A DNA stretch of 64,000 nucleotides, taken from NCBI GenBank assembly GCA_028023455.1, contig JAQFVV010013066.1, positions 126,001-190,000 of the forward strand. Direction: 5' to 3'. The stretch comes from Epiperipatus broadwayi (Eukaryota > Onychophora > Udeonychophora > Euonychophora > Peripatidae). The position numbers and the translations under genes were made by a program. The notes under the pieces were generated by a model that was not told where the DNA came from, did no database searches, and saw only the letters and a list, made by a program, of their open reading frames with translations. Positions 38,900 through 50,830 of the stretch are shown here, in pieces (positions within the stretch are counted from its first letter, which is position 1; each line of letters opens with the position of its first letter).

Positions 38900-39780
38900 A
38901 GATAATGAATGTGTATTTGATTTTATTACTATTTCTTTAGTAATTAAAGCAATCTCTTCAAGATTTACATCAAGGATATTGTCATATTCTTAAGAATATT
39001 TATTAAAATGCAAAGCAATGATTAGATTATTTAGTTATATTAAGAAGATTGACATTGGGAAGAACATGCAACAGAGTTCCTCCAATTGCTAAAAATATTT
39101 TAAAACAGTTTTAGAAAAAGAATTCTGTGGATTCAAATAAGACATTAAAAAATTAAACTAAATAATTTTTTTTAAGTCAATGGTTGCTTTTGCAAATTAT
39201 ACATAGCTTAAGAATGTGTTGAAAAATTATCATATGTAAGTAAAGTAGCAGGACTATAAATATATGCTAAGTGAGATTACAAAAACCATCAATAATTTTT
39301 TTTTTTAAAAATAATAAAGGATGATAATCATAAATAAAAAGTTAACAATGACAAATACTTTATCAGGTTACCAAGACAGATGTGCATATAATGGATGAAA
39401 TTAATTATAGAAATTAACTGGAATAAAGTGATTTTTGGCATAAATAACATACTTTTTCTTAAAAAAAATTTCTATGTGTTTCAAGTAAAAAAAAATTAAT
39501 AAATGTGTTTTATAATTTTTTGATGAATCTGAGACTTGGATACTTAGCTGAAGGCAAGTACAGAAACTTTATACCTCTATACAAAGTATGAAGTGATATA
39601 TGTTAAGATAATATATGGGTCATTATTAAAATCATTAAATGAATGAATGGATTGAAGAAAAACAGACTTGGAATGTTGCTAGGGGAATGATAATAGGTTG
39701 ACTGTTAAAGTCAAGAACTGAGTTTTAAGACATTCATCAGAGACCAAAAAAAACATATGAGATGGATGCATAAGAAAATG
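38900..39780 (+). pseudogene. LINE reverse-transcriptase C-terminal relic
   Basis: Plus-strand reading with stops shows an SETWIL segment near 39527 and RQVQKLYTSIQS. A MNEWIEEKQTWN stretch and ARGMIIG lie near 39640-39695. This is the order seen at the end of many LINE ORF2 proteins: a GSETWTL-like box, a helical stretch, then N-x-x-I..T and RL..GH. Upstream, about 39040-39240, fragments such as AFANY could be a ruined RT catalytic block. No open frame survives and no 3' tail could be defined. Confidence 0.45.
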
Positions 39781-39789
39781 TGCTGTTTA

Positions 39790-42700
39790 TATTGAAGCAG
39801 TCGATGTCTAATCATCATTGAGCCTCATACTTCACCATCCATACTAACCTCCTGTACGGCCTGAATTCAGACCTCGCCATAGATATATGCCATTCACCCA
39901 CACACTGTATGCATAATGATCCAGGAAATTGATAAATTAAAAATGTTTAGTAAAATAAAACAGTAGTGTGCTTGATGCATATATATATATATATGAATGA
40001 AGCAATAATTTTATTAATATTTATTGCTGAAAATTAGACATTTTCTTTATATAATTGTAACTATCTTTGTATATATGTGTATTTTAATTAAAATCTTGGA
40101 ATGTAAAAAAAAAGAAAAATGGGAAAGGCTCAAAATACTGAAATGATCTTTATCTAGATTCAGATTATTTTCATTCAGTAAAATTATAAATCTTAATTAA
40201 AATCATAAAGAATTCTTTTGTTAGTTCATTTGCAAATCTTTAAAAATACCTAAAATGGTATTTTGAGCCTTATCTGTTTTAAAAATTTTTGCTAATTAAA
40301 AGTTTTACTAATTAAATATTTTTTTAATCAAGAGATTACAGGGATAGCTGTGGACAATTGAAATTGCATTCTTGGAGGGATTAAAAGGTGTATAAAAAGG
40401 GCTCATAGAACAAAAGAAGTTACTTTGAGTTAGTGATTAAGCTTTGACTTAGTTAGAAAATTCTTTCAGAACGTCTTTCAGCAAAATAAATTTTCAGAAG
40501 TGTTTCGAGACCTTCAAATTTTAAGAAATCAACGCAAGTCGGTGCTAACTGATGTCACAATGTTCCATCCATTTGATCGGCCATACAAGATGACCGTCTA
40601 ATAGCTGACCCTGATTGCCTGCCTGCTATGCTGTGCTTTTCTGAGGTTACCTCATTCTATGTGGAGCTGCCTTTAATATAAAGTCCTTAGGTAATCTGCG
40701 CATCTAAGATATAATGAAAATCGTACGTTTTATTCGACTATTATTTTATAAGTTTCTATTAATTATGCTCTTAAACTCTCTCTGTAATCCCTTACTAGTA
40801 TAATGTAGTTCTCACTATGCCCTTTCAAGCTTAATTTATGTCATATAGCTTTGTGTGGCTCAATTAAATATTTAACTTATTTTGTTTTATGTATAATTAC
40901 CTTTTTTTAATAGTCTATACTTCCCATACTCGCGAGTCTAAAAAAAAAAAAGGGGGGGGGGAATAATTATTTAATTTGGAAAGAAGCAAGGCTTGATTTC
41001 AAATCTATCAATAAAGTTTTGTTTATTTAAAATAGAAATTGTTAGCCAGTTTGTTTTCATTTTAAATTCTTAGAAGTTTATTTAAAATCTTTTACTGGGG
41101 ATGAGTGATTCTAAATTTACTGCTTTGAATTTGTCTTTAAAAAATTTCATTTTTAAAAGATCATCCCTTTCTTGCTATTGCCTTGAGGGCTAATCCTAGC
41201 AATTAATGCGTATACGGGAATCGAAATTAAATATAAATTTTGCTACTTTAATGTTATAAGTAAAAGAGTTATTCATTACAATTTGTTAAATGACTCGGGA
41301 TTGAAAACAGATCATTTCACCAAGTTTGGAGCAATTCCTATCTTTTAAATAATATATTAAAATTATATTATAAAAATTATATTCATGTTCAATAACATTG
41401 CTGACATACATTTTCTTTTATTATGATATTTTGTGTTTTTCATTACTTTATGGCTTTGTCATTGGGGACTTCGAAAGTCTAAAGCTCCCGTCCTACTTTC
41501 TCAAAATCGTTCGTAATCAGAGGTATACGCTACTCCCTGTGAAACATGAGGCTTATGAGGTTTGATGTGTTGCGGATGACCATACAGCCAGCTCTGGGCC
41601 TTCAAACTCAGCCTTTCCATCGGTACCATTCACCAGAATGCGCAGATGTAACAAATCTAAGTTCGTTTAGTGTATTCCTTTTAAAATGATAAAATACCCA
41701 CAATCACCATGAAGGCCGGATTTTTTTTATAGTATGCTATTACCGTTACTCTTCTGTCATTAATTTGATCACCGTCTGCCTAACCTTATTAAGTAGCAAT
41801 GATGTGTTAAAGATAATGATTTATTTCATAAATACATTCAGTTCATTGAGTTAAACTGCTTTTGTTTAAAATCGTTATTGTTTCCCATAGCCGTATCTCA
41901 ATTTGTATTAATGATTGTATAACTTATTTATTCTCATAAATGTAGCACATAGTTTGTTTCTTATGTATATGCTCTAAAGACATCTTTTCCAAACAATGTC
42001 AATAAAAACATATATAATGATTTCCATAAGGTGGATAAATGATTCAGATTGTATATTTTTGTCTACTTACAAAATCATTTACTACTAAATTGTTAACTAT
42101 CCTTTATATCATTAATCATTTAAACCTGTCACGATCTTTTATATTTAGTTTATACATCCACAGAATTTTATTTGTAAATCTTTGTAAATTGGCATATTAA
42201 CACTACACAAACTATAACACACTCCATAAAATTATATTCATTATATAATTAATAAAGAGGATTTTATAAAAACAAATCCCAAGTTTTGTAAATGTATAAT
42301 GTCACCCCAAGCGTGAAACAATTTTGTAATATATATATATTATTAAATATTTATTTCATGTATATCCTGATTTGTTTTGAATTATTATTTTCTAATTAAT
42401 ATTTAGAATTATTTTCTTTAGCTAATAACTTAGCATTAATAAATATAACTTTAATAAATGTAATTTTTGGGCTACTCTTATCTCGTTCATCATCATCAGT
42501 CTGATCTTATGCTCTACTGCTTTGCTTCCAGGCCTGGAATTAAAATAATTGTGCTGTATCATCAGGATTGTTCATAGGGTCAGAGATTCAAAGAATAGGC
42601 AAATTGGCTAAAATTCAGGATTGCTCCAGACCTGTGTATCTCGAGCAAAGTCGGATTCAAGGTACTTTTGCTTGGTTTTTCAATCTTGTTGAGTGAGCAG

Positions 42701-44020
42701 ACAGTTTTGACTGGCACAATATATAGATGAAAAATTAGAGATTGGAGAAATTTGTATTAACTTTGAAAAAATATTCATGCTGTAGAAAATAAATAATACA
42801 TGAAAATGATGATGATAATAAAGAATTGATGCCATTTACTTTATATGAATATAATAGTTATATAAAATGTATAAATGATTATAAACATATTGTATAAAAA
42901 ATATGTTTGTATACTTAGTTTTAAAATGGCTGCTGGCCAATGAAAACTATATAATTGGTGAATTAAGAAATAAAATTACTGTAAGTCATTAAAAAAAGAA
43001 TTTTTTTTGTTTTATAAAATTAGCCAATGCATAAGAGAACTACAAAAGGATAGAATAATAAAATATTTCACTTTTATGAATATATGAAAGATTGTCAAGT
43101 AAAAATATTTTTTCACAATATACTTAACTGGAAGTAATTCACATAATCTTTGATTTGATTAGAAATTTTACATCCAGCAACTTAAAGCATTGCAAAGATC
43201 TTCATAGATTATCTCAGTTATAGAGGCACTGTAAATTCCTGAAAGATTTAGTGATATTCATCAGGTTGGGCCTAAGTTGGGATAATAATGAGCAGAATTC
43301 TTCTTTGTATATAAATCCAAAAATGGTTTGGGAAGTAGATAGAAATGATACACATGTTTAGTGTGTGAATATATAACTATTATTTTTAACTCCAACCTGA
43401 AGACTGAAGTAAGTATTTTATTTTAATATTATTATATTTATTTTATGATTTAAATGTTCATATGATTTTACTTAAAGATATATTAACATCAATACATATC
43501 CACTGACAGATGCAATATATACAATAGATAAAGTTTTAATGATGGAAAGTTACACATACATATGATTGAGTAGCAGGATGGTATTTACATTGATAATTGT
43601 GATCACAATAAAACACAAATAACATTTTGTTTAAATAATGAGAATAATAAAAAATGAGTTATCAATTAGCTATTTAACTAGACTTTTATGAGAGAATGGC
43701 ATTATATATAATACATGTGTGTTTTGTGTAAAATATTTCTAATCAGTCATTACATTAAATAAGGGCACCAAATATTATTCAGTCCCTGAGCAATTTTTTT
43801 TTAAATAAAACTATAAAGCAGTTAGCATTCTAAACTCCTTAAATATTTATTTAGGTACAGTTGTTTTGAGTTAAATAAAGCAAAAAAAGGCTAGTTAAGA
43901 TTTTGATAACTAAGACTATGTTACAGAAGTCAAAAGACTGTAGAAGCTAGAAAGATATAAAGAGCAACTGATGTATAAAAACTAATAATGAACTTGGAAA
44001 AGGAAACTCATTTAGAAAAA
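39790..44020. other. Non-coding region with TATA-like promoter and less AT-rich blocks
   Basis: No protein recognised. A good TATA box (TATAAAAAGG) sits at 40391-40400 on the plus strand and an AATAAA at about 41010. Blocks at about 40540-40720 and 41450-41660 are clearly less AT-rich, as in LTR or leader sequence of a retroelement. A poly-A/poly-G run of about 12 and 10 bases lies at about 40939-40961. I cannot define ends for an element. Confidence 0.35.
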
Positions 44021-44021
44021 A

Positions 44022-44425
44022 GGGTACTTAGATATTTGTCCTGCAACATAAAAGAGATGGTGTGCATTTTCACATCAGCAATAATTAAAAATTATAAATC
44101 AATATACATTATCACAAATATATTGTAATTCCCCAATGTATACCAGCAATTTGCACTAGAAAAACCATCTTTCCCCCTTCCCACAAACTAGTGCTGCAAT
44201 GTAGGGGAGGTAGTATGCCTTTTCACATCTGCAATGCTGGTGCAAAGTGCCATAGTTTGTGGAGGAAGGCAAAACATCTTTTTGCCAGTGCAAAGTGCTA
44301 GTTTGGATGAGAAATTTTACTATAACATATTTGCAATAACATTTGTTAAATTATAATTTTTAATTGTCATAAATGTGAAAAGACATACCATCTTGCCTAC
44401 ATTGCAGAACTAATACCTAAATACC
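44022..44425. mobile_element. Foldback (long inverted repeat) element of about 0.4 kb
   Basis: The left part (from GGTACTTAGATATTTG at 44022) and the right part (to ATACCTAAATACC at 44425) are imperfect reverse complements over about 115 bp, sharing AATTAAAAATTATAA, TTTTCACAT and GATGGT. The central part is also nearly palindromic around about 44225 (ACAAACTA, TTTGCACT). It is non-coding and flanked by A-runs, so target duplications cannot be read. It is probably a MITE or foldback transposon. Confidence 0.6.
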
Positions 44426-45690
44426 AAAAAAAGATCTGGTTCATGAGACTGTGCAGAGAAATAAAAAGTATTTTTATAGAAACAAAAAATATTATATACT
44501 ACTAAAATTAAAAACATCATTTGGAAGAATGCAAGTTAATTAATGAAATAACTAAGAAGAATGAAAGAGATTTACAGATAAGTATGATGTATTAAGAAGT
44601 TAAAACAATTATAACAGGTCATTTATGAATGACAATGTTACAAATAATTATGACATTTAACAATGTCAGACAATCATCATTTTATTTACCAATGCTTTTT
44701 CATTATATCAATCTTTCTCTTATAAATTTTTACTTTATAGATCATTTAGCATTAATGGTTTCTTTTACATCTAATTCTACTCATAGAATGATACTTTCAA
44801 TTCCAAAAAAATATTAGTTGTTCTTACAAGTCAAACACTAGTAATTTCTTTTTATTAAGATACACATACTTTTATTTCAAAACATAGTAATGATCCTGTT
44901 CAAAGTTGTAATATATTTGTAAATATAAGTTTTTATACAATTCATCACATCAATCAGAATAAAAATTTTCCATGTAAACTTTTACATTTATCTAATGACC
45001 TATTCAAAAGAAGAATTCAATGGAAATGTACATAAAGTGAATCTACAAAAGTTATTGTTCTATTAATAGTTTATAGATCCACCAATGAATCTTTAAATAA
45101 ATACCCTGTAATTAATAATATATGCTTGAACAAACCTTATGCTGGTCTAGTCATTATATTCATTGGATTCTAGGTGATCTGCCTGTAATATAGGATACGG
45201 CCACAATTAAAATTCAAAAAAGTTCATCTGTATATACAATATGCATAAGCCAATCTACCAATATTATAAAATAATAAAAGCACGATTTATTATTATATTG
45301 GATAAATGTAAAGTATAAATATACAGGTTATTACTCAATATTATAAAAATAAATTGCAAAACAAAGAAAATTTTATAGCTACTCCTTAACATCTTGGAAT
45401 ACAAAATGATGACATAAATTTTACACCAAATAAATTAAGTCAAAAAATTGCATCACTGCCCGGATCATGTCATCCAGGTATAAACAGTATATCACTTTTT
45501 AACAATACTCATTTAAATCAGTTTACAAGTAAACTGTTATCAAAGCTAAAGAAGTATAGTATTTACATGACTGATATTTAATATTATTTGTCCCATAGAA
45601 AAAAATAAAAATAATTACTACATTTACAAAGCTGCTGCATTTTAGGGCAATGAGTGCATTGGAAATAAAAATTTTGAAATCAGTGGCCAA
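44426..45690. other. AT-rich spacer, possible LINE 5' remains
   Basis: No motif recognised. It precedes the LINE RT relic and may hold its decayed upstream part. The short open frame at 44629-44817 has no recognisable domain. Confidence 0.35.
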
Positions 45691-46070
45691 AAATAAACTA
45701 GAACAATACATCTTAACTATATTATTAAAAATGCAAATTGAAATAGTTTCATCAATTGGTCAAGCTAGCATCCTATTCAAAACTGTAATAGACATGGTGA
45801 GAAACAACAAAAAATACAATTCAACTGTGTCTACCATAATATGAAATGTGCTTTTGATGTGATTCCTGTTAACATTATTATTGATTGGCTAGCAGATACA
45901 AAAGGACCAAAATCAATATTGGAGATCATTACAAATTATTTAATAAATTGAATCATTCACATAATTTTTAGTGTAAGGTATTCATTTGCTTTTAGGATTC
46001 ACTACACAATATCTCAAGGTTGCATTCTATGTAATTTATTATACACCTGTATATAGACACTTTTTAAAAA
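45690..46070 (+). pseudogene. LINE reverse-transcriptase relic
   Basis: From about 45826 one plus-strand frame reads VYHNMKCAFDVIPVNIIIDW (RT motif A: D/N-x-x-x-AFD-x-V/I-P). It continues through KSILEIITNYL to TISQGCILCNLLYTCI (motif B, normally QGCPLSP.LF), with one stop between. The preceding frame holds a GQASILFKTVIDMVRNNK-like helix that commonly precedes motif A. The spacing fits a LINE of the R2/RTE-like range. Clade cannot be assigned. No YADD box was found downstream, so the relic is truncated. Confidence 0.6.
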
Positions 46071-47137
46071 GCATAAAAAAGAATTTCATGGAATACATAT
46101 ACCAGAAATAAAACAAATTATACAATGAATAGATTACATGTATGATACATAAATATTTTTAATTCAAAGAAACAAATTGTCACTTTAATATAAATATTAA
46201 ATATATATTTATCAACAAATATAAATCACAATTCAACATGTCATAATCATGTGCTTGGTTTATCTACACAGAAAAAATATATAGAATAAATACATTGAAG
46301 GACTACCTAATATTTTTTTAGGTTTTTCTTTTCAACTATGTAACTAAAGAATGAAATCAGCAATAGAAGTTAACCTTAAAAAAAACTGAACATTTAATCA
46401 ATTCTCTTGAAAACTCTTACTTATCTCTATGTGCAAATTCATCACTAATTAATCTGGTAATAGTGACAAAAATATATTGCTATTCACCCATAATTATTGG
46501 TACAAATTTTTTTTCTTTATATGTGTATATCTTGTGCTGGAAACTATTCTAAAGAAAAATAAACTTTACCCCAATGATTTAGATTTTCACACAATATATG
46601 TCTTTTAAATTTCCAAAATCATAAATTTATTATGACCATATGCAACTTTTTTTAGAAATTTGGAAATCATTTTCAAGATTACACCAACAGACAAGACATC
46701 ATCTATGTCTGGATTAAACCAACAAACATAATATTACATATAAAATCACTGCTTTGCTCACTTCTAATTATTGTTAAATTAAATTTTCATCCATCTAAAG
46801 ACAAATACTTTTATTGGAATGTTTAGATTTTATTATATCCATCTTCAAATCATATAATTGTAGAACCTATGCTCAATATAAATAATAAGCAATTGACCTG
46901 AGAATTTAAACATTGATCATATCAACAAAAATATTTTGATTTTTTAATTTAAATTAAATTTACAATCATTGCCAACAATATATTTTTATAAGAAGAAAAG
47001 ATTCTATATATATATATTGTATCTCAATGTGGGTTTTATCATAGAGACATAGAAACTTACATTTCACACTTTTTAAATGACAATTTTTATAAAATATGCA
47101 TTTGGCCATTCCAAAATTCTTTCAAACACATAATTAC
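46071..47137. other. AT-rich spacer, nothing recognised
   Basis: No gene, RNA or defined repeat seen. Confidence 0.5.
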
Positions 47138-48215
47138 AACATTAGCACTATGTAAATAAGCATATATTTTTATATAGCACTATGTTTACAATTGTATTAC
47201 ATTAAAATATCAGCTAATTGTGCATGCACTTTGCGAGTCTTAATAATAAATGAATACTTTCCTTTCCAATACAAGATATAGTATTTATGCAGGAATAAAA
47301 TGAATCCACTTATTCCTGCAACTCAAATGCTTATATATGAGCAAATCTGAAGTACTGGCAAGGAAAGCATGAGGATAGACCACTCACTTTAAATTACTAT
47401 TTACGATGTCTGAATGAATGAGGTTGGTGAAATTGTCTATAATTTACTAAATGTCACTCTAACTGAAACTTAATCATATGTAAATAAGCATAAATTTTTA
47501 TATAGTGCTATGTTTACAATTGTATTACATTCAAATATCAGCCTTTCAAGCTAATTGTGCATGCACTTTGTGAGTGTTAATAATAAATGAATACTTTCCT
47601 TTTCAATACAAGATATAGTATTTATGCAAGAATAAAATGAATCCACTTATTAATTTAAAGTGAGTGGTCTATCCTCATGCTTTCCTTGCCAGTACTTCAG
47701 ATTTGCTCATATATAAGCATTTGAGTTGTAGGAATAAGTGGATTCATTTTATTCCTGCATAAATACTATATCATGTATTGGAAAGGAAAGTATTCATTTA
47801 TTATTAACAATCGCAAAGTGCATGCACAATTAGCTTGAAAGGCTGATATTTGAATGTAATACAATTGTAAACATAGTGCTATATAAATCATATGCTTATT
47901 TACATATGATTAAGTTTCAGTTAGAATGATGTTTAGTAAATTCTAGACAAATTCACCGACATCATTCATTCAGACATCGTAAATAGTAATTTAAAGTGAG
48001 TGGTCTATCCTCACGCTTTCCTTGCCAGTACTTCAGATTTGCTCATATATAAGCATTTGAGTTGTAGGAATAAGTGGATTCATTTTATTCCTGCATAAAT
48101 ACTATATCTTGTATTGGAAAGGAAAATATTCATTTATTATTAACACTCACAAAGTGCATGCACAATTAGCTTGAAAGGCTGATATTTGAATGTAAAACAT
48201 TAGCACTATGTAAAT
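47138..48215. mobile_element. Palindromic multimer with 20-bp flanking duplication
   Basis: The outer borders carry the same 20 bases, AACATTAGCACTATGTAAAT (47138-47157 and 48196-48215). Between them is a unit of about 337 bp: forward copy (about 47158-47475), truncated forward copy (to about 47652), then a reverse copy (about 47653-47990) and a truncated reverse copy (to 48195). Landmarks GTGCATGCACTTTG recur 337-340 bp apart in each arm, and the orientation flips at about 47652. No protein is coded. Confidence 0.85.
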
Positions 48216-49042
48216 TTTTTCAAAAATAGTACTCTTTAAACTTAGAGTTTCAGCACTTAATCTATATGCATTTTAGTACACAAAATACATTTTTTTATAT
48301 CAAAACAATTTTAAAAATCAACAAGACACTTTCTGTAATAAAGTACAACTACTCACAGCTAGGGATAAAATATTTCCACTCAATGTTTATTCTGAAACCT
48401 AGTCTTTATTTCAAGTGCATCGAAGACACTAAAATGACATCTACAATAATCTGATGCACTAGCAAAGATAACTGTTTTTTTAATTTTTTGTAAATTTGTA
48501 ATACATAAAATTAAGTAATTCTAAATATAACTAATTATAAGACTGCAACAGGTTTTATTTCCTTCCTAAGTATCATTTTTTAATATAAGATAAAATAATA
48601 TTTTCTAAAACTAAGAAAAGAAGATATTAGGAAGATTGATACAAGGTATAAATATACTGGAACATGAGGCATTTGAAGCTATTGTAAAAATAGAAAAATT
48701 ACTTAGAATTATTCAATAATTATAGAATTATTACAAATAATACTTTTTATAATATATAAATTGTGGTAAAGTGTAATTTAAAATAAAAAAATAAAAATTG
48801 ACTAAAAACTTATTCACTACTATGGTTATGATTGTAGTGAAAAACATTTGTTAGATACAGAGTACACAATATTTAACCTCATATTACTTGATTCAAATCT
48901 ATTTAGAGTTTTAACTCTGAAAATGTATAATAAAATGCAGTATTATATTGCTAAAATATAATATATGGATGGAGAATGGGTACACAAAATATTGATGTCA
49001 AATAACTGCATAAAAATACAGTGAAAAGGGAAAGATATTAGT
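48216..49042. other. AT-rich spacer, nothing recognised
   Basis: A short open frame (48266-48454) has no recognisable domain; otherwise low-complexity AT-rich DNA. Confidence 0.45.
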
Positions 49043-49640
49043 ATGCATTTTGTAAACATACGAAACGCTTTTGATAGAATAAATAGAAATATGTTTTTAT
49101 GAAGATTTCAGTGAATTAGAAAATGTGTAAGAAAAAAAAGAATCTTGTGGAATGTGTGTATTAAACACAAAAGCAATAATTCTATGAACAAAAATAATAA
49201 TAAAGGAACTGTTGAGAATTGGTGTTAAACAGAAATGCTTAAGGTCACTTGTTATTTTACATTTATATACAACTATGACAAAATTCATATTGAAAATAAA
49301 AAAATTAATTATATAAAATTTATAAATAACACAATTCAAATGAATGTCAGCATAAGATAAAAAATTTAAACTAAAAATTAATGTGGACACAATCAAGACC
49401 ATATTTATTTAGAAAATATATAGAAATAAAATTTGATAAAATAGATCAGCATAAAAATGGATTTAGATATTTAAAAAGTTAAATGGATTAAGCTCTTTAA
49501 AGAATATTAGCAAAATCGACATTTATTAAAAAGATAAAATATTTTGTAGACATTTGAATTTAAAGATAAAGTTTGCTGTGAACTCACAGTGAGAGAGATG
49601 TTCAGATATTCTTTGACATTTTTAATACTGAACTATTTTA
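49043..49640 (+). pseudogene. LINE reverse-transcriptase relic
   Basis: Starts with MHFVNIRNAFDRINRNMF (49043-49099), a clear RT motif A of the F-V-D/N-x-R-x-AFDR type. After shifts, VENWC is followed by IGVKQKCLRSLVILHLY (about 49213-49270), matching the GV-x-QGC-x-LSP-x-LF-x-LY motif B with several substitutions. Later fragments (NGFRYLKS, LFKEY) resemble the F-x-YLG region. Many stops. It differs from the relic at 45.7-46.1 kb and so is a separate element. Confidence 0.6.
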
Positions 49641-50121
49641 GAAAAAGCCAGATAAATTATTTAAATATTTATATAATGATTGTAAATATTATACTTTGAT
49701 TACTTTTTCCCCAAGCACTAAAAAATAAAATATTTCTCTAATTTATTTTTAGATATAAAATTGTGCAATATTACATAAATATTCAAGATAGAAATTAAAT
49801 ATTTTAATGATAAAAATGTACAATCTTTATATATCTTTTTATTTTAGGTCTATTATTTTATTTTTAATATACTATCTAAACATTATATATATATGCACAC
49901 ATAAACAAGCATAAAAAATAGTATTAGAGAAATGAATATATAAAAACATGGTTCACATTATTTTATAAATGATTTTTTATACATGACATAATATATGCTT
50001 TGTATAATTAATAAAAAATTATAAACTATACATTTCAACTAAGTACCAGAGTCATGATTAAAAGTGTACAATCTTTTGTATAAAAAGCAATATATATATT
50101 TTAAATTCCTTTTTTTGCTGG

Positions 50122-50438
50122 TATATAAAATACATATATTTTGCGGGTTCATCCGTGTTAAAAACTTTTAATATTAATATACTGATGTTTCGACTTGGTT
50201 ACACAAGCCATCCACAAAGTTATAAAAAGTAGAAAGACGGTTGTAGAGGCGCTACAATCACCGATTTGAATAAAATGTTAAAATTCCACCAATAGCAAAA
50301 AAATGTTAAATTTAGGAATGTTTTTTAAAAAAATCTTTCCAAATAGGAGGAAGTTTACATGTACCATCTCGCTTATTGATACAATCTGGCCTTTTAAGTA
50401 TCTCAATGGCTTCTTTAATTTTGCATTGGTAGAGATTA
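50122..50438. repeat. Left inverted arm of PLE
   Basis: Contains the 3' end of the endonuclease frame and the 3' region. It recurs inverted at 51942-52222. The left arm has an extra segment of about 37 bases (after TTTGCGGG) absent from the right arm. Confidence 0.85.
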
Positions 50439-50830
50439 TCACATCTGGATATGATCCTGGTACTAGAAAAATCAATTTTATGACCTGAATGTATAGTATG
50501 GAGTGAGAGTGCTGATGATGATGAGTGTTGTTTAACTGCATTAGCATGCTCATCTCTCCTAACACTGATGTGACGATTACTCATACCTATGTAAGAAGCT
50601 TTACAATTTTCACATGAGATTTGATAGACACCATGAGATTCAAGAGGGATTGAATCCTTAGGCTTGGTTATTATATTGCTGATCTTTTGATGAGCAGAAA
50701 ATGTTGTATCTATATAATAGCATTTTGATATACGTCCGAAACTGTCTGTAGTTCCTTTTACATATGGAACACCAATCCTAATATCTGATTTATCATCTTT
50801 TTGTTTCCTATTTTGTCTATTTTGGCTTGA
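50312..50830 (-). pseudogene. PLE GIY-YIG endonuclease domain (frame-shifted from RT)
   Basis: Open minus-strand reading to a stop at 50312-50314. It shows GVYQISCENC (about 50603-50632), then SYIGMSNRHISVRRDEH, the GIY-YIG core with its paired cysteines, arginine and EH. HSGHKIDFSSTRII and CKLPPIWKDFFK close the domain. Penelope-like elements carry this endonuclease C-terminal to RT and use it to nick the target. It is in a different frame from the RT ORF, with the change of frame lying at about 50760-50830, where both frames read plausible PLE sequence. Catalytic motifs look intact. Confidence 0.85.
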
